Assembly (NCBI GenBank): GCA_014804225.1
Contig: JAAVAF010000137.1
Coordinates: forward strand, 1-13,599
DNA from: Lachnospiraceae bacterium
GTDB taxonomy: Bacteria > Bacillota > Clostridia > Lachnospirales > Lachnospiraceae
DNA: 13,599 nt
Direction of reading: 5' to 3'
The notes under the pieces are model-generated. The model saw nothing but the letters and a program-made list of their open reading frames with translations, did not search any database and was not told where the DNA came from. Made by a program: the position numbers and the translations under genes. Below are positions 6,847 to 12,808 of this stretch, one piece after another; within the stretch, counting starts at the first letter, position 1; each line of letters opens with the position of its first letter.

Positions 6847-6879
6847 AAGTCCTCGCGCGTTATTGCGGGGACTTTTTTT
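6847..6879 (+). terminator. Rho-independent terminator after the FlxA-like gene
   Basis: AAGTCCTCGC paired with GCGGGGACTT (one G-U pair), eight-base loop, then a run of T ending at 6879. It starts 18 bases after the stop codon. Confidence 0.9.
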
Positions 6880-6880
6880 A

Positions 6881-6909
6881 TTGTCAAAAACGGTTCCTGC
6901 ATGTATAAT
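6881..6909 (+). promoter_or_regulatory. Sigma-A promoter of the galactokinase-family gene
   Basis: TTGTCA (6881-6886), exactly 17 bases, then a perfect TATAAT (6904-6909). It directly follows the upstream terminator and is the strongest sigma-A match in the window, implying substantial expression. Confidence 0.8.
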
Positions 6910-6946
6910 AGAGGATAATAAATTGTTTTATAGGAGGAATGGCAAA

Positions 6947-8179
6947 ATGAATATCCCGACAAGCGAAAGACTGGAAAAAATTTATGGAGAGAGCGTACAA
7001 AGTGCAGAGCGTTTTCGGGCGCTTGCAGACAATTTTAAAAACAAATACGGACATGATGAGGCTGCATTTTTTACTTCGCCCGGAAGAACGGAGATTATCG
7101 GAAATCATACGGATCACAACGGCGGAAGAGTGATTGCGGGAAGCATTGACCTTGATACCATCGGTGCCGCAGCAAAAAATGACACCAGTGTCATACATAT
7201 CACAAGCGAAGGTTATGACGAGGAAATCGTGGTTGACATTACAAAGATTGAAAGTGTGCCCAAGGTAGTCGGGACACCGTCGCTTGTTGCAGGAATGATA
7301 GAGGCGGCGAAAAAATTTGGATTTCAGACAGGCGGTTTTGACGCGTATGTGTCGACAAATGTGATTGCGGCGGCAGGTGTCAGTTCGTCTGCTTCATTTG
7401 AAATGTTGGTCTGCACGATCATCAATCATCTCTTTAACGATGAAACGATGAGTGTGTCCGATTATGCGAGAATGGGACAGTATGCTGAAAATGTCTTTTG
7501 GAACAAGGCGTCGGGAATGATGGATCAGATGGCGTGTGCGGTCGGCGGACCTGTGCTGTTTTCTTTTGCAAACGGCAGCCAGCCGGAGTATCAGCCGCTT
7601 GAATTCTCTTTCCAAAGCAAGGGATATCGTCTTGTTATTGTAAATACAGGTAAGGGACACGCTGATTTGAGCGACGAGTATTCAAGCATTCCAAATGAGA
7701 TGATGGAGGCGGCAAAAGCGCTTGGAGCAAATCGCCTTTGCGAAACAAGCTTAGAGAAACTTCTTGAAAATGTCGATAAAATTCCAAATGACAGAGCTGT
7801 TTTGCGGTCAATTCATTTCTTTGAGGAGGACAGGCGCGTCGGTGAGATGGCGAAGGCAATCGAAAAAGAAGATACCGCGAAAATCCTGCACCTGATTCAG
7901 GAATCGGGAACCTCGTCATGGGAGCTTTTGCAGAACTGCTACTCATTGCAAAACTGTAAGGAGCAGAAGATTACTCTTGTGCTTGCGCTGACAGAGCTGT
8001 TTCTGAATAAGATTGGCGATGGCGTATGCCGCGTACACGGCGGCGGTTTTGCAGGCGTTATTGCATGTCTGGTACCACTTGCAGAGGCGGACAATTATGT
8101 GGAGTATATCGCGAAATATGTGGGCAGCGAGAATGTATATCCGATGAATATCCGAGCGGTCGGTGCGGTCAGAATATAG
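6947..8179 (+). CDS. Galactokinase-family GHMP sugar kinase
   Basis: A 410-residue cytosolic kinase of the GHMP superfamily, about the family's normal length. The N-terminal sugar-binding signature PGRTEIIGNHTDHNGG (45-60), the phosphate-binding loop AAAGVSSSASFE (141-152), the catalytic aspartate in GMMDQ (Asp193) and the third motif VHGGGFAG near the C-terminus are all present. Galactokinases normally have Glu in IGEHTDYN, contacting the sugar; here Asn53 replaces it and His57 replaces Tyr. Specificity for galactose is therefore uncertain and I give no symbol. ATG 6947 has AGGAGG nine bases upstream; an in-frame start at 6863 would lie within the preceding terminator. There are no other galactose-pathway genes beside it, and it stands alone behind its own promoter. 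Palindrome copy 4 lies at 7178-7195. Confidence 0.88.
   Translation: MNIPTSERLEKIYGESVQSAERFRALADNFKNKYGHDEAAFFTSPGRTEIIGNHTDHNGGRVIAGSIDLDTIGAAAKNDTSVIHITSEGYDEEIVVDITKIESVPKVVGTPSLVAGMIEAAKKFGFQTGGFDAYVSTNVIAAAGVSSSASFEMLVCTIINHLFNDETMSVSDYARMGQYAENVFWNKASGMMDQMACAVGGPVLFSFANGSQPEYQPLEFSFQSKGYRLVIVNTGKGHADLSDEYSSIPNEMMEAAKALGANRLCETSLEKLLENVDKIPNDRAVLRSIHFFEEDRRVGEMAKAIEKEDTAKILHLIQESGTSSWELLQNCYSLQNCKEQKITLVLALTELFLNKIGDGVCRVHGGGFAGVIACLVPLAEADNYVEYIAKYVGSENVYPMNIRAVGAVRI
7178..7195 (+). repeat. Iterated palindrome, copy 4 (inside galactokinase-family gene)
   Basis: AATGACA-ccag-TGTCATA; seven of eight left-half positions and all right-half positions fit the inferred consensus. Codons read GAC ACC AGT GTC ATA (DTSVI). 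Confidence 0.85.
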
Positions 8180-8238
8180 TGGAGAAGATGTGATACAATA
8201 GGGTATAAAAAGTAAGATAAAATAATTGCGATGAGGGT

Positions 8239-8265
8239 TAATCATTTACGAATGTAAACCGATAT
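8239..8265 (+). promoter_or_regulatory. Possible sigma-D-like promoter of the blaI-type gene
   Basis: TAAT (8239-8242), 15 bases, ACCGATAT (8258-8265), compared with the sigma-28/sigma-D consensus TAAA-N15-GCCGATAT: one mismatch in each box. The BlaI-type box fills the space between the two elements. I see no better sigma-A pair here. This is a tentative reading. Confidence 0.3.
8244..8259 (+). promoter_or_regulatory. BlaI/MecI-type operator upstream of blaI-type gene
   Basis: ATTTACGAATGTAAAC, which fits the TACA-N2-TGTA core of BlaI/MecI operators with one mismatch. It is identical at 12 of 16 positions to a second box at 10027-10042. It lies 57 bases before the GTG start, as expected for autorepression. 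Confidence 0.55.
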
Positions 8266-8315
8266 AGATTACATAAGGATACTCTCACGCGAAAGCAAAA
8301 CAGGAGGAGAACAGA

Positions 8316-8705
8316 GTGGAGGAACGGACACCCAGCGAGAATGAGTGGCTGATCATGGAAGTTTTGTGGGAGCGTCAGGGCACGATGACAGCAGCAGAAA
8401 TCATCGAGGCTTTGAAAGGGGTTCTTAATATCAATAAAAATACGATTAGGGTGATGATCAACAGACTCCTTGGTAAACAAATCATTGCGTATGAGATTGA
8501 TGCGCATGATGCGAGAATATATCATTATTATCCCATAAAGAGCAAGGAGGAGTGCCTAAGTCTTAAGAGCGAACGTTTTGTGAACAATTACTTTGGCGGA
8601 AACGCGTCGCTTGCCGTGGCAAGTTTTTTGAAATCTACAGAGATCTCAAAAGAGGAATTGAGTGCGCTGAAAAGTCTTGTTGCACAGCTTGAGGAGGAAA
8701 AGTAG
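8316..8705 (+). CDS. BlaI/MecI-family transcriptional repressor
   Basis: A 129-residue winged-helix repressor. The N-terminal half is the Penicillinase_R domain: PSENEWLIMEVLWERQGTMTAAEIIEAL, then KNTIRVMINRLLGKQII, then the wing ending IYHYYPI. The C-terminal half (SLKSERFVNNYFGG onward, to LVAQLEEE) is the dimerisation region that BlaR1-type proteases normally trigger to be cleaved. The start is GTG 8316, with AGGAGG eight bases upstream (8302-8307). The M56 protease gene begins five bases after the stop, so the two form the standard repressor-protease operon. No beta-lactamase or penicillin-binding protein gene is present in the window, so the regulated target is probably something else. 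The matching operator boxes point to itself and the 10100 operon. Confidence 0.92.
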   Translation: MEERTPSENEWLIMEVLWERQGTMTAAEIIEALKGVLNINKNTIRVMINRLLGKQIIAYEIDAHDARIYHYYPIKSKEECLSLKSERFVNNYFGGNASLAVASFLKSTEISKEELSALKSLVAQLEEEK

Positions 8706-8710
8706 TTCGG

Positions 8711-9979
8711 ATGAGCGATAATATTTTAAGAATGTTAAAAGGCATGGCGGAATTTACTTCAATATATTGCTTTTCAAAATGTATGAAGACGCTGCTTTGC
8801 GGATTATGCCTGATTCCCGTACTCCTTTTGATACACAGGGTACTTCGAAAAAAGAGAGCGATTCTTTGTTGCTATTTGTGGATACTGCTTGTCCCGATGG
8901 CGTTTATGGGAATGAGTAAGCTTTTTTATCAACGGTATTTTGTTTATGTCACGGCATATCTAGCAAAGTATACAAAGGCGTGGTATGGATACCTTTATTT
9001 TGGCGTTATGTTTGCGTTGATTATGGTTTTTATCATTAAAAATATTCGATTTCGTCGTACTTTGAAAAGAATGCCTCAGATTTATGACACAAGTGTCATA
9101 ACCGGAAGGGCAAAAATTTATGTTACGGATATTGACGCAAGCCCTTTTTCCGGCGGAATCATAAGACCCTATATTGTGGTACCAAGAGATGTATGGGAGC
9201 GTCTGGATCAAAAAAGCAGGGATGTCGTTATCCGTCATGAGTTGGCGCATATCAACTTGGGGCATATTGTACTGCTTACTTTGTTTCGTTTTCTTACCTA
9301 TTTATGGTGGATTAATCCGATGATCTATCTGTGCGAGAGAATGCTGAAAGAAGACATTGAACATGCCTGTGACGAATACACGATTGCCGATACAGGTATC
9401 ACAAAACATGCATATGGCTGTGTTCTTATCGGATTGGCGGAGCATTTTTGTCAAAACACAAATATTGCGGTAGCATCCTTTATAGACCGAAATGATTTTC
9501 GGGTGTTAAAGGAAAGAATACAGTATATCGGCGCGGGAAAAGCGGATAGAAACAAGGTTATTTTGCAAAAACGCGTAGGAATCGTTTTGGCTTTGACAAG
9601 TGTTTTGCTGCTGTCCGTGGGAATTGCGATGACATCCTATTCTCGATATACGATTCTTGAGGAAATTTACGTTTACGGTGAGGATATGAGGCAAATTGCC
9701 TGTGATACGGCGGCTGTAAACGATGCGTTTCGCGTGGAAGGCAAAAAGCTCTATATCGATGCGGAAGGCTTTGAACGTTTTTTGCGGGAGGAACAGGTTT
9801 CGGACGAATATGTGTATGTTTCTTTCGGCACTGTGATGAAGCTTCCGGGTTTTGGCGGCTGTGGTGATGCCGTGATGGTGGATGTAGCGGGTAAAGGAGA
9901 TCCGGACGATTTGTTCTATCTGTCGGCGGACACCATCGAAAACCGACTTGCGGAGATCTTCTTAAAATATATAATTTAA
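8711..9979 (+). CDS. M56-family (BlaR1/MecR1-like) membrane zinc metalloprotease
   Basis: A 422-residue integral membrane sensor-protease. Hydrophobic segments lie near residues 28-42, 50-66, 95-111 and about 290-308, as in BlaR1. The cytosolic loop carries HELAH (176-180), the zinc-binding and catalytic motif, and EDIEHACDEY (214-223) with the third zinc ligand Glu217. The segment SPFSGGIIRPYIVVP is also typical of M56. The C-terminal outer domain (about 310-422) is only about 110 residues and has no SxxK/SxN/KTG penicillin-binding motifs, so the signal is unlikely to be a beta-lactam. In the family model, signal binding triggers repressor cleavage. ATG 8711 lies five bases after blaI. Palindrome copy 5, the only perfect one, is at 9083-9100. 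Confidence 0.92.
   Translation: MSDNILRMLKGMAEFTSIYCFSKCMKTLLCGLCLIPVLLLIHRVLRKKRAILCCYLWILLVPMAFMGMSKLFYQRYFVYVTAYLAKYTKAWYGYLYFGVMFALIMVFIIKNIRFRRTLKRMPQIYDTSVITGRAKIYVTDIDASPFSGGIIRPYIVVPRDVWERLDQKSRDVVIRHELAHINLGHIVLLTLFRFLTYLWWINPMIYLCERMLKEDIEHACDEYTIADTGITKHAYGCVLIGLAEHFCQNTNIAVASFIDRNDFRVLKERIQYIGAGKADRNKVILQKRVGIVLALTSVLLLSVGIAMTSYSRYTILEEIYVYGEDMRQIACDTAAVNDAFRVEGKKLYIDAEGFERFLREEQVSDEYVYVSFGTVMKLPGFGGCGDAVMVDVAGKGDPDDLFYLSADTIENRLAEIFLKYII
9083..9100 (+). repeat. Iterated palindrome, copy 5 (inside M56 gene), perfect copy
   Basis: TATGACACaaGTGTCATA, fully palindromic over both eight-base arms and one base pair further if 9082 and 9101 are included. Codons read GAC ACA AGT GTC ATA (DTSVI). 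This copy best shows the full consensus. Confidence 0.9.
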
Positions 9980-10026
9980 TAAAATAAGGGGCGGACAATG
10001 TGCTGCCCAAAATTAAGAACTTAATA

Positions 10027-10042
10027 ATTTACACTTGTAAAT
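10027..10042 (+). promoter_or_regulatory. BlaI/MecI-type operator upstream of the coiled-coil gene cluster
   Basis: ATTTACACTTGTAAAT, a palindrome with seven-base arms and a two-base centre, carrying the exact TACA-N2-TGTA core. It lies 57 bases before the ATG at 10100, the same gap as the box before the blaI-type gene. It suggests that this repressor controls the genes from 10100 onward. Confidence 0.6.
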
Positions 10043-10099
10043 AGAACGCAAACCAAATATTGTTAAACGGTAAATAAATTATAGAGGGGTGTGGTAAGG

Positions 10100-10735
10100 A
10101 TGAATATTTCCGTTAAAAATCTATCCATTTTTTCACAGGGGATGGGGAAAGGATTAAAAAGTACACAGCAAAAACTGGAACGGCAGCAGAATATGCAATC
10201 TCAGGTTGACTTTTTTGAAGAGCAAAAAGCAGGCTTGAAAAATATGAAGTGTGAAACGCTTGACCAGATTGAGCAGAAATTAGAGCTATTCAACAACTAT
10301 GATGCTCAGATTATGGCGGTAAAGCAGCAGTACAATCAGGAGCAGATGATGCATACCATGGACGAAGCCGAAGAGCGCGGAAAGCAGATTGCAAAGGCAG
10401 CTGAAAAGCAAAAACCAAAGACGCCGGAAGAAAGAAGACTCGAGCAAATCGAGGAAGCACTTGGTATCGAGGACGAGGGTGGTCTGCTTACGGAGTTGCT
10501 TGAGGAAGCGATTGAAAAATTGGAAGCGCTTGATGAGCAGCTTGTCGAGGAACAGATGGAAGAGGAAGTCTTCGTGAGAGAACTTCTTGAGGAAGAACTC
10601 CTTGAGGAAGAGCTTTCTACGGAAGATTTAGCGTCTGCGGAAGATGTTCTGATTATTTCGGAAACCACGCAGCAGCAGGAACTCATGGATGAGTCCCTGA
10701 TAGAAAATTATACGCCGATTGACGTAAAGGCGTAA
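10100..10735 (+). CDS. Hypothetical coiled-coil, acidic protein
   Basis: A 211-residue hydrophilic protein I cannot assign to a named family. Residues 1-30 are polar with Ser/Lys/Gln (NISVKNLSIFSQGMGKGLK); about 20-115 are Gln/Glu/Lys-rich helices, likely coiled coil; about 125-185 are strongly acidic with repeated EELLEE-type heptads; the end is YTPIDVKA. No signal peptide or membrane segment is present. ATG 10100 has GAGGGG ten bases upstream; a GTG at 10091 lies within that ribosome-site region and is less likely. It is preceded by a BlaI-type operator and followed after 31 bases by the next gene of similar character, so it probably opens an operon. Its C-terminal pentapeptide resembles those of the FlxA-like and neighbouring proteins. 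Function unknown. Confidence 0.75.
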   Translation: MNISVKNLSIFSQGMGKGLKSTQQKLERQQNMQSQVDFFEEQKAGLKNMKCETLDQIEQKLELFNNYDAQIMAVKQQYNQEQMMHTMDEAEERGKQIAKAAEKQKPKTPEERRLEQIEEALGIEDEGGLLTELLEEAIEKLEALDEQLVEEQMEEEVFVRELLEEELLEEELSTEDLASAEDVLIISETTQQQELMDESLIENYTPIDVKA

Positions 10736-10766
10736 GCGATTCAACGGATTGAGAGGTGATGTCGGT

Positions 10767-11654
10767 ATGATGCCGGGGTTAGGAATGGGAATTACAAGTA
10801 GCAATCGTTATACTCATACGATAAAGGATGCGAACGGAAAGGTGGTCGGACGGTTTTCAAGCAGTAAAAGTTCTGCTAAGAAAAAAACGAAAAAAGTAAA
10901 TTATAATATGCGCCAGATTTCGGCAAAGATTTTAAAAAGTAAGACCTCCAGTACTGCAAGAATGGCGTGGACAGGGGCAAAAACCAAGGTGGCGCAGTTG
11001 AAGAGGCAGCTCTATGATGACGGGATTGACCGTTATGATTTGGAGCATGCGATTGTGCACGCGATGCAGATTGCACGCGTGGCAAAAAAGAAAATGAAAC
11101 ACCTTCAGGAGGAGGAAGCAGCCAAAAAAGGCGGAGTGTGCGAAGGAAAACAGGTAGATATGGAGGAGGATCTTTCAAAGGAGTATATAGAAGGGTCAGA
11201 GGCTTACGGTGAAGATGTCGTGCAGGAGGTCATGAAAGAGCTAGAGCGTGATATGCAGCGCAAAATGCAGCGGGCGATTCAGGAGGAAATGCAAAAGCTG
11301 CTTGAGGAGATTACAAGTGAGAGCGGACTTGACGAACTTTCGGAGGAGCTTTTGTCGGCATTTTCGGAGGATATGGATCCGGAAGATTTGGAGGCGATGA
11401 AAAAGAAACATCGCAATGAAGAGCTGAAAGCAATTATGGAGGCGGATCTGAAATATCTAAAAGCGATATTTAATAAGCTTCAGCGCGAAAAGGAAGCCAA
11501 TGCTTCCGGTGCGTCAAGCATTGTATCGGATAACGGTGTGAACGGACAGAGTGTTACGCTAGAGTTAGGCGGTGCGGAGATTCCCGTTGAGTCAACGGCA
11601 TCCCCTGAAATGGTTATTCGAAGTGAAGGCGTTATGATTGATTGTCAGGCATAA
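10767..11654 (+). CDS. Hypothetical helical protein with basic N-terminal and acidic C-terminal parts
   Basis: A 295-residue protein without a family name I can give. It begins with a Gly/Met-rich start, then YTHTIKDANGKVVGRFSSS, a beta-hairpin-like segment. A strongly basic stretch follows (about 40-65, Ser/Lys-rich with KKKTKK). A helical region (about 70-115, ARMAWTGAKTKVAQLKRQL, then HAIVHAMQIARVAKKKMKHL) looks like the conserved core. A long Glu/Met/Lys-rich coiled coil (about 140-245) precedes a Ser/Gly/Val tail ending MIDCQA. ATG 10767 is chosen because AGGTGAT (10754-10760) lies six bases upstream; ATG 10770 and TTG 10749 are alternatives. It is second in the probable 10100 operon. 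No export signal is seen. The charge split suggests a scaffold or nucleic-acid-contacting role, but that is a guess. Confidence 0.75.
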   Translation: MMPGLGMGITSSNRYTHTIKDANGKVVGRFSSSKSSAKKKTKKVNYNMRQISAKILKSKTSSTARMAWTGAKTKVAQLKRQLYDDGIDRYDLEHAIVHAMQIARVAKKKMKHLQEEEAAKKGGVCEGKQVDMEEDLSKEYIEGSEAYGEDVVQEVMKELERDMQRKMQRAIQEEMQKLLEEITSESGLDELSEELLSAFSEDMDPEDLEAMKKKHRNEELKAIMEADLKYLKAIFNKLQREKEANASGASSIVSDNGVNGQSVTLELGGAEIPVESTASPEMVIRSEGVMIDCQA

Positions 11655-11681
11655 TATTGATAAAGAACAACGTGAATCCTA

Positions 11682-11709
11682 TAAAGAAAGCAGTGTTTTA
11701 TGTCGATAT
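11682..11709 (+). promoter_or_regulatory. Candidate sigma-28/sigma-D promoter for the DUF6033-like gene
   Basis: TAAA (11682-11685), 16 bases, then GTCGATAT (11702-11709). The -10 element matches GCCGATAT at seven of eight positions and the -35 element is exact; the spacer is one base longer than the usual 15. It lies 86 bases before the ATG at 11796. Confidence 0.4.
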
Positions 11710-11795
11710 AAAAAATAGAACATGAAAACAATGAATGGCGAAACGGATTTTGCCACGCCGAGTAACGGCATATTCAAAATCAAGGAGGAATAGCG

Positions 11796-12608
11796 ATGAG
11801 TACAGTATCTAATACAATGAGCAATTATGCGGAAAGCATGGCGGTGTACCAAAATGCATCAAGCAAAAAAACGACAGAAGAAGAAAAAAAGGTAGAAACT
11901 GTTGAAACAGAAAAAAGTGATGGCGAAAAGAAAGTAAAGGTAAGCGGCAGAACGGTCGGAAATCCGATGCTGAGCGAAAAGGCCGCAAAGTATTATGAAG
12001 AATTAAAGAGAAAATATGGCAATATGGACTTTATTCTCGTAAGCGCAGACCAGAAGGAATATGCCAAAGCGAATGCGGCAAAGTACGGAAATGCTAATAA
12101 GATGGTTGTGCTGATTGACGAGGAAAAGATTGAGCGTATGGCAACGGATGAGAAATACCGCAAGCAGTATGAGAGCGTTATCGCAAATGCAGCAAGCGGT
12201 GTGACACAGCTCAAAGAACGGCTTGCAAAGATGGGCATGAACGTAACAAGCTACGGCGTGAAGGTGAACGACAACGGCGCTGCGTCATTCTTTGCAACAA
12301 TGGATAAGAGCTTCCAGACACAGAACAAGAAGCTTGAGCAGAAACGTGCTGCAAAGAAGGCAGCCAAGAAAGCAGAAGAGAAGAAGGCGCAAAAGAAAAA
12401 GCAGCAGGAAAAACTTGAGGAGAAGCGAACAGAAAGTAAGAAGAGCAAGGAAAGCAAAGAGCGTGAAGAAGTCGTCTTTGAGGCAGATTCTATTGATGAA
12501 CTTTTGCAAAAGATCGAAGACGGCGATTATACATATATGGAAAAGAACGAGCGCGTATTAAGCGAGATGGAAAAGAAGGTAGGACAACATTTCGATTTTG
12601 GTGCGTAA
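11796..12608 (+). CDS. DUF6033-like family protein
   Basis: A 270-residue cytosolic-looking protein that I recall as DUF6033-like, not verified by search. Residues 1-50 are a polar, disordered N-terminus. About 50-175 form a compact domain: VSGRTVGNPMLSEKAAKYYEELKRKYGNMDFILVS, split by eye into a helix and strand, then KMVVLIDEEKIERMA and YGVKVNDNGAASFFATMD. About 180-225 are an extremely Lys/Glu/Ala-rich single helix or coiled coil. The tail ends QHFDFGA. ATG 11796 is preceded by AAGGAGG. It follows the 10767 gene by 141 bases containing a sigma-D-like promoter and a small GCCG/CGGC hairpin, so it may be transcribed separately. Function unknown; the short C-terminal hydrophobic-Asp-hydrophobic-x-Ala ending is shared with its neighbours. 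Confidence 0.75.
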   Translation: MSTVSNTMSNYAESMAVYQNASSKKTTEEEKKVETVETEKSDGEKKVKVSGRTVGNPMLSEKAAKYYEELKRKYGNMDFILVSADQKEYAKANAAKYGNANKMVVLIDEEKIERMATDEKYRKQYESVIANAASGVTQLKERLAKMGMNVTSYGVKVNDNGAASFFATMDKSFQTQNKKLEQKRAAKKAAKKAEEKKAQKKKQQEKLEEKRTESKKSKESKEREEVVFEADSIDELLQKIEDGDYTYMEKNERVLSEMEKKVGQHFDFGA

Positions 12609-12658
12609 GAGGGACATCTTTTCTCATGATATGGAAATAGGAATTTTAAAATAATCAA

Positions 12659-12687
12659 GTGACAGACAGGCAGTAATATGATATACT
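12659..12687 (+). promoter_or_regulatory. Candidate sigma-A promoter of the flotillin gene
   Basis: GTGACA (12659-12664), exactly 17 bases, TATACT (12682-12687); each box matches consensus at five of six positions. Transcription would begin near 12694, giving a leader of about 115 bases. Confidence 0.6.
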
Positions 12688-12700
12688 GTTTTGTAAGTAC

Positions 12701-12736
12701 AAAGCCAAGTGTTTCAGTTTTGGACGCTTGGCTTTT
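12701..12736 (+). terminator. Terminator-like hairpin, either in the flotillin leader or ending the upstream transcript
   Basis: AAAGCCAAGTG pairs with CGCTTGGCTTT (11 base pairs, one G-U), with a 13-base loop and only four T at the end. If the promoter at 12659-12687 is real, the hairpin begins about seven bases into the transcript. That would make it an attenuator or a 5' stabilising stem. For transcripts coming from the DUF6033-like gene it can act as the terminator. Confidence 0.65.
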
Positions 12737-12808
12737 CCGTCAATAAGGAGGCACACGAAGTGCGCTGACGTTTGGTAACAAATGGAACAAAAGCAAATGG
12801 AGGTAAAA

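Noticed and set aside
6249..6962. Long minus-strand open frame opposite the FlxA-like gene
   Set aside because: It is Ser/Ala/Leu-rich, as expected from the complement of a Glu/Ala/Ser-rich coding strand. It has no ribosome site or family signature and runs through the terminator and promoter of the galactokinase-family gene.
841..9265. Several minus-strand frames encoding YDTSV-like peptides, which at first looked like a repeated protein motif
   Set aside because: They arise because the palindrome reads nearly the same on both strands. The plus-strand genes carrying it are clearly the real ones.
10336..10686. Minus-strand Ser-rich open frame opposite the acidic coiled-coil gene
   Set aside because: Its serine runs are the complement of GAA/GAG-rich glutamate repeats; no start signal or domain is present.
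12292..12561. Alternative plus-strand Arg-rich frame inside the DUF6033-like gene
   Set aside because: It is an out-of-frame reading of a Lys/Glu-rich coiled-coil segment, with no ribosome site.
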